A stretch of DNA of 64,000 nt from Azohydromonas aeria (GCF_009760915.1 NZ_VIDQ01000032.1:1-64000), one strand, 5' to 3'; counted from the stretch's first letter, positions 8,139 through 21,000 are shown. The notes: a model not told the origin generated them from the letters alone. Translations and numbers: made by a program.

Positions 8139-9434
8139 ATGTGCGAGAGGGAACTGAAGACAGCGGACAGCTTGCTGCCCAGGCCGGCGGGTGCCTTGAA
8201 CGTCTCCGGCCTCCCGGGGTCGCGCCGCCGGCGGCTGTGGGAGCTCGACTCCATGGCCTTCTGCCCCGTCATCGGCGTGTGCCTGCCGATCGAGACGCTG
8301 CGCGGCCTGGTGGAGAAGGTGCTGCGCGCGCCGGCGCCCGCGAGCGACTACGAGCTGCACTGCTGCACCATCAACGAGTGCAAGCAGCGCACGCCGGTGG
8401 CCGAGCGGCTGCACAAGGAGCTGGAGTCGCGCTACGCGCTGTCCGTGCGCCAGGCCGCGGCCTGCAAGAGCACGCAGGCGCTGGCGCAGTGGTGGGCGCT
8501 GCAGCGCCGCGCGGGTGACCAGCTCCCCGGCGCGCTGTGGGCGGTGCTGACCCATCCGCGCTGCGACACGCCTTGCGCGGAAGGCGTCCTGGCCGACGTG
8601 CACATGCTGCAGCACCAGGTGGGGGCCGCGCAGCGCGTGGACCTGAAGCGCCACGCCGAGCTGCAGGAGCAGCACGCCGCGCTGCAGCGCGAGTCCGCCC
8701 TGCTCCAGGAGCGCTGCGCGCAGGCGCTGAGGGAGAAGACCGCCTGCATCGAGCGCCAGGGTGCCGAGCTGGTGCGGTTGCGCGCCGAGCTGCTGGGGCG
8801 CGACACCCTCGTCGCCAGCCTGTGCGAGCAGCTCAAGGCGCTCGAGGACGCGGTGCCGGGACTCAAGGCACGGCTGGAGCAGGCGCATCAGATCACGGCC
8901 CAGCTGGCGCGGATCCAGGAGCTGGAGCGCCAGGCCCGGCACTGGCAGCAGCGCGCCGCCGATCTGCAGCGGCGCTGCGAGCTGCAGGAGCAGCGCCTCG
9001 CGCAGGCCGCGCCCGCCGCGGGCGTACGCGCGAACCCCGCGGCCGAAGCCCCCGTCGAGCCCGCCACCCCGCTGCGCGACAAGGCCGTGCTGTGCGTGGG
9101 CGGACGCTCGGCCAGCGTGCCGGTCTACCGCAAGCTCATCGAGCGAACCGGCGGGCGCTTCCTGCATCACGACGGCGGCGAGGAGGACAGCCCCGCGCAG
9201 CTCGACGTCAACCTGGCCGCGGCCGACCTGGTGATCTGCCAGACCGGCTGCATCAGCCACGATGCCTACTGGCGCGTCAAGGACCACTGCAAGCGCCATG
9301 GCAAGCAGTGCGTGTTCGTCGAGAAGCCGAGCGCGGCCAGCCTGGAGCGGGAGCTGCGGACGATCGGCCAGGCGCGGCCGCTGCCGGCGGCCTGCACCGC
9401 GCAGGCGGGCGCCGAAGCCCCGGCCTCGCGATGA
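8139..9434 (+). CDS. DUF2325 domain protein with long coiled coil
   Basis: A 431-residue soluble protein in three parts: an N-terminal region rich in Cys/His (SMAFCPVIGVCLPIETL, ELHCCTINECKQ), a long heptad-rich coiled coil (about 160-300) and a C-terminal DUF2325 domain (about 322-415; AVLCVGGRSASVPVYRKLIERTGG, then DLVICQTGCISHDAYWRVKDHCKRHGK). DUF2325 is a Rossmann-like module, and its function is not established. Divergence from fur across a Fur-like box suggests iron-responsive expression. The Cys/His-rich head could bind metal, though that is speculation. An internal ATG at 8253 is a possible later start. Its stop overlaps the next small gene (ATGA). Confidence 0.8.
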   Translation: MCERELKTADSLLPRPAGALNVSGLPGSRRRRLWELDSMAFCPVIGVCLPIETLRGLVEKVLRAPAPASDYELHCCTINECKQRTPVAERLHKELESRYALSVRQAAACKSTQALAQWWALQRRAGDQLPGALWAVLTHPRCDTPCAEGVLADVHMLQHQVGAAQRVDLKRHAELQEQHAALQRESALLQERCAQALREKTACIERQGAELVRLRAELLGRDTLVASLCEQLKALEDAVPGLKARLEQAHQITAQLARIQELERQARHWQQRAADLQRRCELQEQRLAQAAPAAGVRANPAAEAPVEPATPLRDKAVLCVGGRSASVPVYRKLIERTGGRFLHHDGGEEDSPAQLDVNLAAADLVICQTGCISHDAYWRVKDHCKRHGKQCVFVEKPSAASLERELRTIGQARPLPAACTAQAGAEAPASR

Positions 9435-9616
9435 GCCCCATGGCCAGGCCCCCACGACGCCGTGCCCAGCCAGGAAGCGCTGTCGCGGCCACGCTGGCGC
9501 TGATGGCCGGGCGGGTGCGTCGCGTGAAGCGGGAACGCGCCCGCGCCGTGGTGGAGTGGCTGGCGCTGGCCGCCATCGTGGCCGCCGTCTACGCGTTCGT
9601 GCCGGTGGTCGCGTGA
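9431..9616 (+). CDS. Small single-pass membrane protein coupled to DUF2325 gene
   Basis: A 61-residue protein: an Arg-rich N-terminal half (RPPRRRAQPG, GRVRRVKRERARA) followed by one strongly hydrophobic helix (VVEWLALAAIVAAVYAFVPVVA) at the C terminus. The ATG overlaps the DUF2325 stop codon in an ATGA, which supports real translational coupling. The layout predicts a positive-inside, tail-anchored membrane peptide. No family recognised. As a partner of the DUF2325 protein it might recruit that protein to the membrane, but this is inference. Confidence 0.55.
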   Translation: MSPMARPPRRRAQPGSAVAATLALMAGRVRRVKRERARAVVEWLALAAIVAAVYAFVPVVA

Positions 9617-9712
9617 GCAACGGCCACGGGCGCCCCGCAGCCGGTTTCACCGGGGCGGGCATGACACGCCCGCTGCGGCTGCTGCGCCAGCGACGGGAGC
9701 AGCTGCAGCTCG

Positions 9713-12505
<2,793 letters not shown>

Positions 12506-13100
12506 CTCGTCAACTCCTTATCCGGCCGCGGCGCTGCCAGCCGCCAGTACGGGATTGGGCTCGAATGCAAAGGGGGTGTTCCAGGCGTTCAAGCGCGGCG
12601 TTTGATCCGCGTCAACGTCGTGATCGGCAAGGAGCGGCGCCTCTCCGTCCGAAGAGCTCCGGCAGCGGCTTCCTGGCACAGGGAACGTTTCACGCCTTCA
12701 CTGCGCTGCGCTGCATGACGGCAGGGTCTGGACAGACACACGGTGCGCCACTTCGCCAACGCACCGTCGTTCCCGAGCGCTTGCCCCGTGCCGTGCTGCC
12801 AGGCCAACCGGATGCGATGAAGCCGTACTTGCAGGCGCGTGCGGCCCAGGGCTGCTCCGACGCAACGGCGGTCTGGCATGAACTGCTGGCCAGGGATCCA
12901 GGATCGGGCGCAGCCGCGTGCGGGAAGCGTTCCGGCCGCCGCAGCCAATGGCAGGCTCGATGGCTTCTGCGTCGGCGCCGCCGCCAATGAAGATGCCATC
13001 GCCGACACGCGACGCTGGAGTTCGCCAGCCCGATCCGGACTGAGCGGAAGCTACGGGGCTGACAGAGCCGTCCGGAGAACCGGGACGGCCCACCTCGCGG
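12506..13100. other. Intergenic, no gene recognised
   Basis: About 595 bases between the start of the P-type ATPase gene and the stop of the ketosynthase gene. The frames present have no ribosome-binding site and no recognisable motif. It should contain the ATPase promoter and the end of the polyketide operon; no clear terminator hairpin with a T run was seen. Confidence 0.4.
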
Positions 13101-14345
13101 TCACTTCGCGGCGCCCAACGCGAGCACGGCGTTGGACCCGCCGAAAGCGAAGGAGTTGGACAGCATCACGCCTGCAGCGACGCCTTCGCGTGCCGCGTTG
13201 GGCACGTAGTCGAGGTCGCACTCCGGGTCGGCCTGGCCCAGGTGCATCGTCGGCAGCGCGGTCGCGTGCCGCATCGCCAGCAGCGCGAGCAGGCATTCAA
13301 GGGCGCCCGCGGCGCCCAGCAGGTGGCCGTGCATGGCCTTGGTGGCACTGACCGGGATGCGTTCGGCACGCTCGCCGAACACCGCGCGGATGGCCTGCGT
13401 TTCCGTCGGGTCGTTGGCCTGGGTCGCGGTGCCATGGGCGTTGATGGCCTGCACCTCGCAGGGATCGATCCCGGCCGCCGCCATCGCAGCGCGCATGGCG
13501 GCCGCCTGGCCCGCGGCGCCGGGCCGCGTGATGTGGCTCGCATCGTTGGTGTGGCCGTAGCCCAGGATCTCGCCCAGCACGTCGGCACCGCGGGCCATGG
13601 CCCGCTCCCAGGGCTCGATCACCAGCATCACGGCGCCTTCACCGAGCACCAGGCCGCTGCGGTCTTTCGAGAACGGGCGGCACGATGCCGAAGGATCGTC
13701 GGGCCATGGCTTGGCCAAGGTGTGCAGCACGTCCCACGCCTTGAGCGAACCCGGGGACAGCGGCGCTTCCGCGCCGCCTGCGATCACGACGTCGAGTTGG
13801 CCGCTGGCCACCCGCAGCCACGCCTCGCCGATCGCCACGGCCGACGACGAGCACGCGGTCGAGTAGGTCATGTTCGGGCCCTGCAGTCCGAACTCGATGC
13901 CGATCCAGGCCGCGGCAGCGTTGTGCATGCCCATCAGCACGGTGAACGGCTTGATGCGATCGGAGCGTTCGCCATAGAGCGTCCGGTAGGCGTCGTCCGT
14001 CGAGAGCGTGCCGCCCACGCCGGTGCCCAGGAACACCGCGCAACGCTCGGCGGCCGCGCCGGCGAGCGCGCCCTGCGACGCGGCCACCGCCTGCTTCGCC
14101 GCCAGGACGGCCAGCAGGCTGAAGCGATCGAGCATGCGCGCCTGGAGCGGGTCGATGCCGGCGGCGTTAGCGGCGTCGGCGTCGAGGTGCACCGTCGCGG
14201 CAATCGGGGAGCCCAGCCGGCTCGCGAACGGGATGTCGAGGCGGTGCACGCCGGAGCGGCCCGCGCGGGCCCGGCACCAGACCTCGGCGACGCTGTTGCC
14301 CAGCGGCGAGCACACGCCCGCGGCGCTGACGGCCACGCGCCTCAT
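13101..14345 (-). CDS. Beta-ketoacyl-ACP synthase II-type ketosynthase
   Basis: A 414-residue FabF/KAS II-like condensing enzyme, full length for the family. The catalytic triad is intact: Cys165 in YSTACSSSA, His304 in NAHGTATQANDPTET and His339 in KAMHGHLLGAAG, with the GFGGSN-like end present as SFAFGGSNAVL. It would extend an acyl chain on the ACP encoded just upstream. The gene is the last of a five-gene operon led by a type III polyketide synthase, and its ATG overlaps the ACP stop by four bases. This context points to a dedicated secondary-metabolism ketosynthase rather than a housekeeping FabF. Confidence 0.88.
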   Translation of the reverse strand: MRRVAVSAAGVCSPLGNSVAEVWCRARAGRSGVHRLDIPFASRLGSPIAATVHLDADAANAAGIDPLQARMLDRFSLLAVLAAKQAVAASQGALAGAAAERCAVFLGTGVGGTLSTDDAYRTLYGERSDRIKPFTVLMGMHNAAAAWIGIEFGLQGPNMTYSTACSSSAVAIGEAWLRVASGQLDVVIAGGAEAPLSPGSLKAWDVLHTLAKPWPDDPSASCRPFSKDRSGLVLGEGAVMLVIEPWERAMARGADVLGEILGYGHTNDASHITRPGAAGQAAAMRAAMAAAGIDPCEVQAINAHGTATQANDPTETQAIRAVFGERAERIPVSATKAMHGHLLGAAGALECLLALLAMRHATALPTMHLGQADPECDLDYVPNAAREGVAAGVMLSNSFAFGGSNAVLALGAAK

Positions 14346-14638
14346 GGCGTGCCCAGGGTGGGCGCCGCCGCCGGCCCCGGAGCCGCATCCGCAGCCTGCG
14401 CGGCCTGCGCCGCGACGAGGTCGTCGATGTAGCGGACGACGTCGCCGAGCGTGGGCAGGGCGACCTGATCGGGCGGCAGGGTGATGCCGAAGCTCTCCTC
14501 GACGGTCCAGAGCAGTTCCATGGTGCCCAGCGAGTCGATGCCCAGCCCCTCGAGCGGCGCGTCGAGGGTGAGTTGGTCCGGTGCCAGCTTGTAGTCCCTG
14601 GCCAGGATGGCGCTCAAGCGTTCGAAGGTCGTGGACAT
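14342..14638 (-). CDS. Acyl carrier protein of polyketide operon
   Basis: A 98-residue acyl carrier protein with the phosphopantetheine attachment site at Ser36 in GLGIDSLGTMELLW, preceded by the usual helix I (FERLSAILARDYKLAPDQL) and followed by helix III (LGDVVRYIDDLVA). It has an unusual Ala/Pro-rich C-terminal tail of about 20 residues. The Asp-Ser-Leu core is typical. It is placed between an FAD oxidoreductase and a ketosynthase gene, overlapping the latter by four bases. It probably carries the acyl chain that the ketosynthase makes and the type III synthase may take as starter. Activation needs a phosphopantetheinyl transferase, not seen in this window. Confidence 0.9.
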   Translation of the reverse strand: MSTTFERLSAILARDYKLAPDQLTLDAPLEGLGIDSLGTMELLWTVEESFGITLPPDQVALPTLGDVVRYIDDLVAAQAAQAADAAPGPAAAPTLGTP

Positions 14639-14660
14639 GGTCGGCTCCTGTCTTCAGGGT

Positions 14661-15941
14661 TCAGGGAGTGCGCGATGCGGCCCCCGCCGAGGCTCGGCCC
14701 GGTGCGCGCGGTGCCGCGGGCGGGGCGATGGGCGCGGCGAAGCGGACTTTCCCGCCCAGGCGCGCGCCCTGGGTCAGCAGGCCGGGCCAGCGGCGCGCCA
14801 GCGCCATCAGCAGCGCCGTGCCGCCAGGGCGCATGGCCAGATGCGCGAAGACGGCCGCCAGCCGCAGTCGCGGCGCGAAGGCCTGGCGCCACGCGGCCGC
14901 GTAGCGGCGCTGCATCCCGGCCTGCGCCGCGGCATCGGGCACCGAGGCCGTCGCGCCCAGCAGGTGCGAGCACAGCAGCGCGGCGGACTGCAGCGCCATG
15001 CTCAGACCTTCGCCCAGGATCGGGTGCGCCTCGCCGGCGGCGTTGCCGATGCGGAAGATGCCGTCCGATGCATCGACCCGCACCCCGGTGGCCAGCGGGC
15101 CGGACGCGAGCCACGGGCCCTCGCGCGCCGCGCCGTCCAGCGCCTGGCGCACGCCGGCGCATGCGCGGCGCAGGAACGCTTCGACCACATCGCCCGCGCG
15201 AACGCCGGGCATCTCGCTGCGCAGGCGCGCCAGGCGGTCACGCCGTATGCAGCAGGCGAGCGTCGCCATGCCGGCGTCGGCCACGACCATGCCGCCGTAG
15301 CCGCCGTCCAGGGCCAGCACGGCAATGTCGCCCGCGGGCAGCGACGATCCGCTGAAGTTGGCCTTGAAGGCGAACAGGTCCGAGGCACCGTGGCCTACGC
15401 GGCGCCCTGGACGCTCGAAGGGCAGCGCGTCCCACGAGCCATGGGCGTCGATCACGAGCGCCGAGCGCAGCCGCAGCGACGCCACGGAGCCGAGGGGGCG
15501 AACGTCACAGTGCCAGCGGCCGCGCGTGCCCTGGATCGCCTGCAGGACGCAGGGCTGGAGCACGGTGACGCCCTCCGCCCGCGCCTGCTCCAGCAGCATC
15601 ACGTCCAGCGTCTCGCGACCCAGCGCGCGGCCCCACCGATGCCGCTCGTGCGCCGCCGCCGGCAGCTCGGCCGCGATGGCGTCGTCACCGGCCAGCAGCC
15701 TCACCTGCTGCAGCGCGGGGCCCGCCGCCGCGTCGAAGGCGGCACCGATGCCCAGGGCATGCAGCAGCGGCAGGTTGCTGGCCGCGATGCACTCGCCGCA
15801 CACCTTGCGCCGCGGGAAGCGTTGCCGCTCGATCAGCGCCACGGACCATCCCGCTCGGGCCAACTGGATGGCCGCGGCGGACCCGGCCGGGCCGGCACCG
15901 ACGACGACGGCGTCGAAGGCCGTCAGCGGGACCTCGCTCAC
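14661..15941 (-). CDS. FAD-dependent oxidoreductase (geranylgeranyl reductase/hydroxylase type)
   Basis: A 426-residue flavoprotein with N-terminal FAD-binding motif DAVVVGAGPAGSAAAIQLARAG, the RRKVCGECI segment typical of the geranylgeranyl-reductase/tryptophan-halogenase-like clan, and the second FAD motif FRIGNAAGEAHPILGEGLSMA (about 295-315). In type III polyketide operons such as the Streptomyces srs genes a flavoprotein hydroxylates the resorcinol ring, and a similar ring oxidation or hydroxylation is a reasonable inference here. The gene overlaps the upstream methyltransferase by four bases (ATGA) and ends 22 bases before the ACP gene. The C-terminal 40 residues are low-complexity Ala/Pro/Arg. 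Confidence 0.82.
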   Translation of the reverse strand: MSEVPLTAFDAVVVGAGPAGSAAAIQLARAGWSVALIERQRFPRRKVCGECIAASNLPLLHALGIGAAFDAAAGPALQQVRLLAGDDAIAAELPAAAHERHRWGRALGRETLDVMLLEQARAEGVTVLQPCVLQAIQGTRGRWHCDVRPLGSVASLRLRSALVIDAHGSWDALPFERPGRRVGHGASDLFAFKANFSGSSLPAGDIAVLALDGGYGGMVVADAGMATLACCIRRDRLARLRSEMPGVRAGDVVEAFLRRACAGVRQALDGAAREGPWLASGPLATGVRVDASDGIFRIGNAAGEAHPILGEGLSMALQSAALLCSHLLGATASVPDAAAQAGMQRRYAAAWRQAFAPRLRLAAVFAHLAMRPGGTALLMALARRWPGLLTQGARLGGKVRFAAPIAPPAAPRAPGRASAGAASRTP

Positions 15942-16675
15942 CGGGCCTCCTGCATGCGCCAGGCGCTGAAGCAGTGGCTGAAGAGCCCGGCACGCGCTTC
16001 GTGCAGCTGCCAGCGGGCAGCGTCGCGCGGCCAGTGCCCGGAGAGTTCCCGGTCCCGAAAGCCGGCATGCACGCTCAGCACCGCGTCCTCACGCGTCACC
16101 GCGTTCGCGCCCAGCAGGCCCACGAGATGGCTGCCCGTGAGCGCCAGCCAGGCGCGATCCGGCTCGAAGGCGAAGAAGCGGTCGCAGCGCGCGGCAACCG
16201 CCGCCAGCAGCCGCTCCAGGGCACCGGCCTCGAAGTGGTGCAGGAACAAGGCGGTGCTGATCAGGTCCCAGCGCTGCGCGGCGCCGCCCTGCGTGCCTTC
16301 GTCATGCGCGTCGGCCCAGTCGAGCACGTCGGTCGCCAGCACCTGGGCCGTCCACCCCAGCGCCGCGTAGCCTTCCAGCGTCGCCGGGCTGACGATGTCC
16401 TGGCGGTCCAGCAGGGTCAGCCGAACCCGCGGCCATCGCGGCGCCAGCGAGCGCGCGACACCGAGCAGCAGGCTGCCGTCGCCCGCGCCCAGCTCCAGGA
16501 TGCGCAGCGGCTCGCGGGCGCGTTGCGGCGACACCAGCGCCTGCCAGCCTTTGCGCACGATCGAACGCGTTCCCATCATCCGGTGCACCCGCACCAGGTC
16601 GCGGCGCGACCGGATTGCCGCCGGATCGTGGGCCGGCAGATGGTCGAGGGTTTCCGCAGCCACCACCCGGCGCAT
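15938..16675 (-). CDS. SAM-dependent methyltransferase
   Basis: A protein of about 245 residues from the ATG at 16675, two bases after the type III synthase stop. Class I methyltransferase motifs are clear: motif I LRILELGAGDGSLLLGVA, an acidic loop after the second strand (VRLTLLDRQD), and motif IV-like WDLISTALFLHHFE. The LHHF wording is common in methyltransferases acting on polyketides and quinones. The likely job is O- or C-methylation of the phenolic product of the neighbouring synthase. It is encoded second in the operon and overlaps the FAD oxidoreductase by four bases. The frame stays open far upstream, but only as an antisense-like shadow of the synthase. Confidence 0.82.
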   Translation of the reverse strand: MRRVVAAETLDHLPAHDPAAIRSRRDLVRVHRMMGTRSIVRKGWQALVSPQRAREPLRILELGAGDGSLLLGVARSLAPRWPRVRLTLLDRQDIVSPATLEGYAALGWTAQVLATDVLDWADAHDEGTQGGAAQRWDLISTALFLHHFEAGALERLLAAVAARCDRFFAFEPDRAWLALTGSHLVGLLGANAVTREDAVLSVHAGFRDRELSGHWPRDAARWQLHEARAGLFSHCFSAWRMQEAR

Positions 16676-16677
16676 CG

Positions 16678-17736
16678 TCAGCCGACCTCCAGCAGCGCAC
16701 CGTGGCAACTGAATCCCGCGCCGAACGACGACAGCCACCACCAGCCGGGGGCGGCCGCGTCGGCCAGGGCCGCCTCGAGCACGAAGTAGACGAAGGCGCT
16801 CGACAGGTTGCCGTACTCGCGCAGCATCGCGGCGCTGTAGCGCAGGTCGCCAGGCTGCAGTTCGAGCCGTTGTTCCAGCGCCTGCAGCACGTCGCGCCCG
16901 CCGGCATGCATGACCCAGGTGCCGATGCTGTCGGCGCGCAAGCCGCGCGGCTCGAGCACCGTCTGCAGCACGCGCTGCGCATGTTCTGCCGCGAGGGCCG
17001 GCACGGCGCGCGTCAGGATGTTGCGCAGCATGCCGCCGCGTTGCTCGAACATCAGCGCGGCTCGCTGCGCCGGCTCCATCAACGAGGCGCCGGCCCGCCA
17101 CGCGATGCGCCGCCCGTGCTGCGACGCGCGCCGCGACAGCACCGCCGCACCGGCGCCGTCGCCGAACAGGCAGGCACTGATCATCACGCCCGGATCGTTG
17201 TCGAGGTACATCGCCGCACTGCAGACCTCGACACAGACGGAGAGCACGTGCTCGCAGCCTGGCGAGGACAGCAGGGCCTCGCCCAGCATCAGGTTCGGCA
17301 GCGCCGCGGCGCAACCCTGGCCGACGAGATCGAAGGCCCGCACGTCGTGGCGCAGGCCGATGCGCTCGGCCACGTAGCCGGAGAGTCCCGGGCACAGGTA
17401 GCCGGTGCACGTGCTGACCACCAGCGCATCGATCTGAGCGGCTTCCACTCTGGCCTGGGCCAGCGCGCGCTCGGCCGCCTGCGCGGCCAACTGCGGCGCG
17501 TGGCCCAGGAAGCGGCTCGCCAGCGTGTCCGGATCGATGGCAAAGACCTCGTCGAGGGCATCGACGGCCAGATGCCGCGTGTCGATGCCGTTGTCGCGCT
17601 GGAGCACCGTGGTGGCGACGAAGTGGGCGCGAGCGTCCAGGCGATCGAACCAGGCTGAACTCCGGAAGGCGGCCAGGCACTCCGCCTTCGTGTAGCGACC
17701 CGCGGGCGTCGCAGTGCCGATTCCGACGATGTGCAC
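16678..17736 (-). CDS. Type III polyketide synthase
   Basis: A 352-residue chalcone/stilbene-synthase-fold enzyme. The active-site triad of type III synthases is present: Cys142 in VGQGCAAALPNL, His277 in TWVMHAGGRDVL and Asn310 in LREYGNLSSAFVYFVLE, and the C-terminal cyclisation loop reads FGAGFSCHGALL. FabH-type synthases lack this GCAAALPN wording. It would condense malonyl-CoA units onto an acyl starter to give pyrones, resorcinols or phloroglucinol-type rings. It is the first gene of the operon with methyltransferase, flavoprotein, ACP and ketosynthase. Substrate and product cannot be read; a long-chain alkylresorcinol or quinone is the favoured inference. Confidence 0.9.
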   Translation of the reverse strand: MHIVGIGTATPAGRYTKAECLAAFRSSAWFDRLDARAHFVATTVLQRDNGIDTRHLAVDALDEVFAIDPDTLASRFLGHAPQLAAQAAERALAQARVEAAQIDALVVSTCTGYLCPGLSGYVAERIGLRHDVRAFDLVGQGCAAALPNLMLGEALLSSPGCEHVLSVCVEVCSAAMYLDNDPGVMISACLFGDGAGAAVLSRRASQHGRRIAWRAGASLMEPAQRAALMFEQRGGMLRNILTRAVPALAAEHAQRVLQTVLEPRGLRADSIGTWVMHAGGRDVLQALEQRLELQPGDLRYSAAMLREYGNLSSAFVYFVLEAALADAAAPGWWWLSSFGAGFSCHGALLEVG

Positions 17737-18006
17737 GGCTTTCGAGGCTCCTGATCACGGTGCCGACCGATCGCGACACCAGCGGGCCACCCATGGCAAT
17801 TGATGCGCCTACCCCGGGGCACCAGGCGTGGGGGTACGCCGCCGTGGACGAAGGACAGGCGCACGTCTCGCTCGTGGCTGACCCAGCCCGCGGGAAGGGG
17901 CCAGCCCGGTCAACGAGCCTTTCCCGTAGCCTCGGGAGCTCGCCCAACCATTTGCGCGTGCATCGAAGACGGTTGGCCATGACGCATGCGGCCCGCCCAT
18001 TTCGGG

Positions 18007-18030
18007 CACGCCGGCGGTCAGGCCGGCGTG
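18007..18030. terminator. Hairpin at end of RND operon
   Basis: A nine-base inverted repeat (CACGCCGGC ... GCCGGCGTG, loop of six) spans the stop codon of the RND pump gene. There is no T run, so it is at best a weak or Rho-assisted terminator. It separates the efflux operon from the promoter region (17737-18006) of the polyketide operon. Confidence 0.4.
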
Positions 18031-21000
18031 GCCTCAATGGCGGGCCCACGGGTGCCGGTTGGGCCTGCGGCCTCGCGCCGTACGCCAAACCAGGCCGCAT
18101 ACAGCGCCGGGACGACCATCAGCGTCAGCGCCGTGGCCACGACGAGCCCGCCCATGATCGACATGGCCATCGGTCCCCAGAAGATGCTGCGCGTGAGGGG
18201 GATCATGGCCAGGATGGCCGCTGCCGCCGTGAGCACCACCGGGCGGGCACGGCGCACCGTGGCCTCGACGATCGCTGCCCACGGCGCGCTGCCGCTGGCG
18301 ATGTCGCGGTCGATCTGGTCCACCAGGATCACCGCGTTGCGCATGATCATCCCGCCCAGCGCGATCACGCCCAGCAACGCCACGAAGCCGAAGGGCGCAT
18401 TGAAGGCCAGCAGCGCCGGCACGACGCCGATCAGTCCCAGGGGCGCCGTCAGGAGCACCAGCGCCACGCGGCTGAAGCTCTGCAGCTGCAGCATGAGGAC
18501 CAGCAGCGTTACCGCGAGCATGGCCGGGAACACGGCAAACAAGGCACGGTTGCTCTTGTTGCTTTCCTCGATCGCGCCGCCCTGCTCGATGCGGTAGCCC
18601 GGCGGCAGGCCGTCCAGCACGGTCCGCAGCGTGGGCCAGATCTGCTGCGTGGCATGGGGGCCCTGCACGCCGTCGGCCAGGTCGCTGCGCACGGACAGCG
18701 TCATGTCGCGGTTGCGGCGCCACAGCACGGGCTCTTCCCAGCCGGGCTCCAGCCGCGCCACCTGCGACAGCGGCACGCTCTCGCCGGTGCGGGTGAAGAG
18801 GGGCAGGTCCTGCAGCTGCTGCAGCACGCGGCGCTCGCCGGGCACGGCGCGCACCACCACGTCCACGAGCTCCTCGCCGCGGCGCAGCTGCGCCACCGGC
18901 GCGCCGGAGAGCGCCGTCTGCACCGTGGCCGAGATCTCCTGCGTGCTCAGGCCCAGCAGCTGGGCGCGGTCCTGGTCCACCTCCAGGCGCAGGCTGCGCA
19001 CCTGCTCGTTCCACTCCAGGTGCGTGTCGCGCACCAGCGGGCTTTGCCGCACCAGGTCGCGCACGCGCTCGGCGATGCGGCGCACTTCGGCCACGTCGGG
19101 CCCGATCACGCGGAACTGCACCGGGTAGCCCACCGGTGGCCCGAACTCCAGGCGCTGCACGCGGCCACGCAGGTCGGGAAAGGTTTCGCCCGCATCGAAG
19201 ACGGCGCGCAGCCGCTCGCGCACGGCCTCGCGCGCCGCGATGCTGCCGGTCTGCACCACGAGCTGTGCGTAGCCCGGGTTGGGCAGCTCCGGCGACAGGC
19301 TCAGGAAGAAGCGCGGCGTGCCCGCGCCGGTGTAGGCGGTGAAGCCCTGCACGTCGGCATCGGCCTTCAGCAGGGCCTCCACGCGCCGGACCTGCGCCTG
19401 CGTGGCGGCGAAGGAGGCGCCATCGCGCAGCTGCAGGTCCACCAGCAGCTCGGTGCGCGAGGCGGTGGGGAAGAACTGCTGCTGCACCAGGCCCATGCCT
19501 GCACCCGCGGCCAGGAACAGCGCCAGCGTGCCGCCCAGCACCCAGCCGCGATGCGCCACGGCGCCTTCCACGCCGCGGCGCAGCCGTGCATGGAACGGCC
19601 CCTCGTGCCCGCTGCCCGCGTGCCTGGCCTTGATGACGCCGGGCAGCAGCTTCACGCCCAGGTAGGGCGTGAACAGCACGGCCACCACCCACGAGGCCAG
19701 CAGCGCCACGCCCACCACCCAGAAGATGCCGCCGGCGTACTGGCCGGAGATGGAGTGCGCGAAACCCACCGGCATGAAACCGGCCACCGTCACCAGGGTG
19801 CCGGTGAGCATGGGCCAGGCGGTGGAGGTCCAGGCGAAGCCGGCGGCGCTGGCGCGGTCCCAGCCTTCCTCGATCTTCACCACCATCATCTCCACGGCAA
19901 TGATGGCGTCGTCCACCAGCAGGCCCAGGGCGATGATCAGCGCGCCCAGGGAAATGCGGTCCAGGGGCCAGCCGCACCCATGCATGACGATGGCCACGAT
20001 GCCCAGCACCAGCGGCACCGAGGCGGCCACCACCACGCCGCTGCGCCAGCCCAGCGCCACGAAGCACACCGCCAGCACGATGGCCAGCGCCTCCAGGAAC
20101 GCGCGCTCGAACTCCCACACCGCGTCCGTCACCACCTGGGGCTGGTCGGCGTACTTCTCCAGCGTCACGCCCAGCGGCAGGGACGGCGCCAGCGCGGACG
20201 TCGCCGCGTCCAGCGCGCGGCCCATGTCCACCACGTTAGCCTGGCGCGAGAGCACCAGACCCAGCGCCAGCACGGGCTCGCCGTTGCGGCGCACGGTGAA
20301 CGAGGGCGGGTCCTCCAGCCCCGCGCGCACCGTGGCCACGTCGCCCACGCGCAACAGCCGCCCGCCCACGGCAATCGGCAGCGCCGCGACCTGCGCCGCG
20401 CCGCCCGGCGCGCCGCCGACGCGCACCACGGCGCGATCCGCGGCGCCGTCCACCGCCCCTGCGGGCAGCAGCACGCTCTGGCGCGCCAGTGCGTCCATGA
20501 GCGCCTGCGGCGTCAACCCCATGGCGGCCAGGCGGCGGCCGGAGAACTCGACATGCACCTGCTCGGCCTGGCGGCCCAGCACGTCCACCTTCACCACGCC
20601 GGGCACGGCCTGCAGCCTGCGCTTGACCTCCTCGGCCAGCGCCTGCTGCTCGGCCACGCTCAGGTCCGGCGCGGCCAGGGCGTAGAGCAGCCCATAGACG
20701 TCGGTGAATTCGTCGTTGAAGAAGGGCCCGCGCACCCCCTCGGGCAGCTCGTGGCGGATGTCGCCCACTTTCTTGCGGGCCTGGTACCAGGCGGCGTCGA
20801 GGCCGGCCTGGTGGGTGCCGCCCTGCATCCACAGCGTGATGCCGCCAAAGCCTTGGCGCGCGAAGCTGCGCACGTGGTCCAGGCCTTCGAGCTCCTGCAG
20901 CGCGCGCTCCAGGCGGTTGAGCACCTGGTCCTGCACCTGCTGCGCGCTCGCGCCGGGCCAGGCCACGGTCACGGTCATGCTCGGCACCGCGAACACCGGG

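Noticed and set aside
12839..13351. Short reading frame in the gap before the ketosynthase gene
   Set aside because: It overlaps the ketosynthase end, has no start signal and an Arg/Ala-rich shadow composition.
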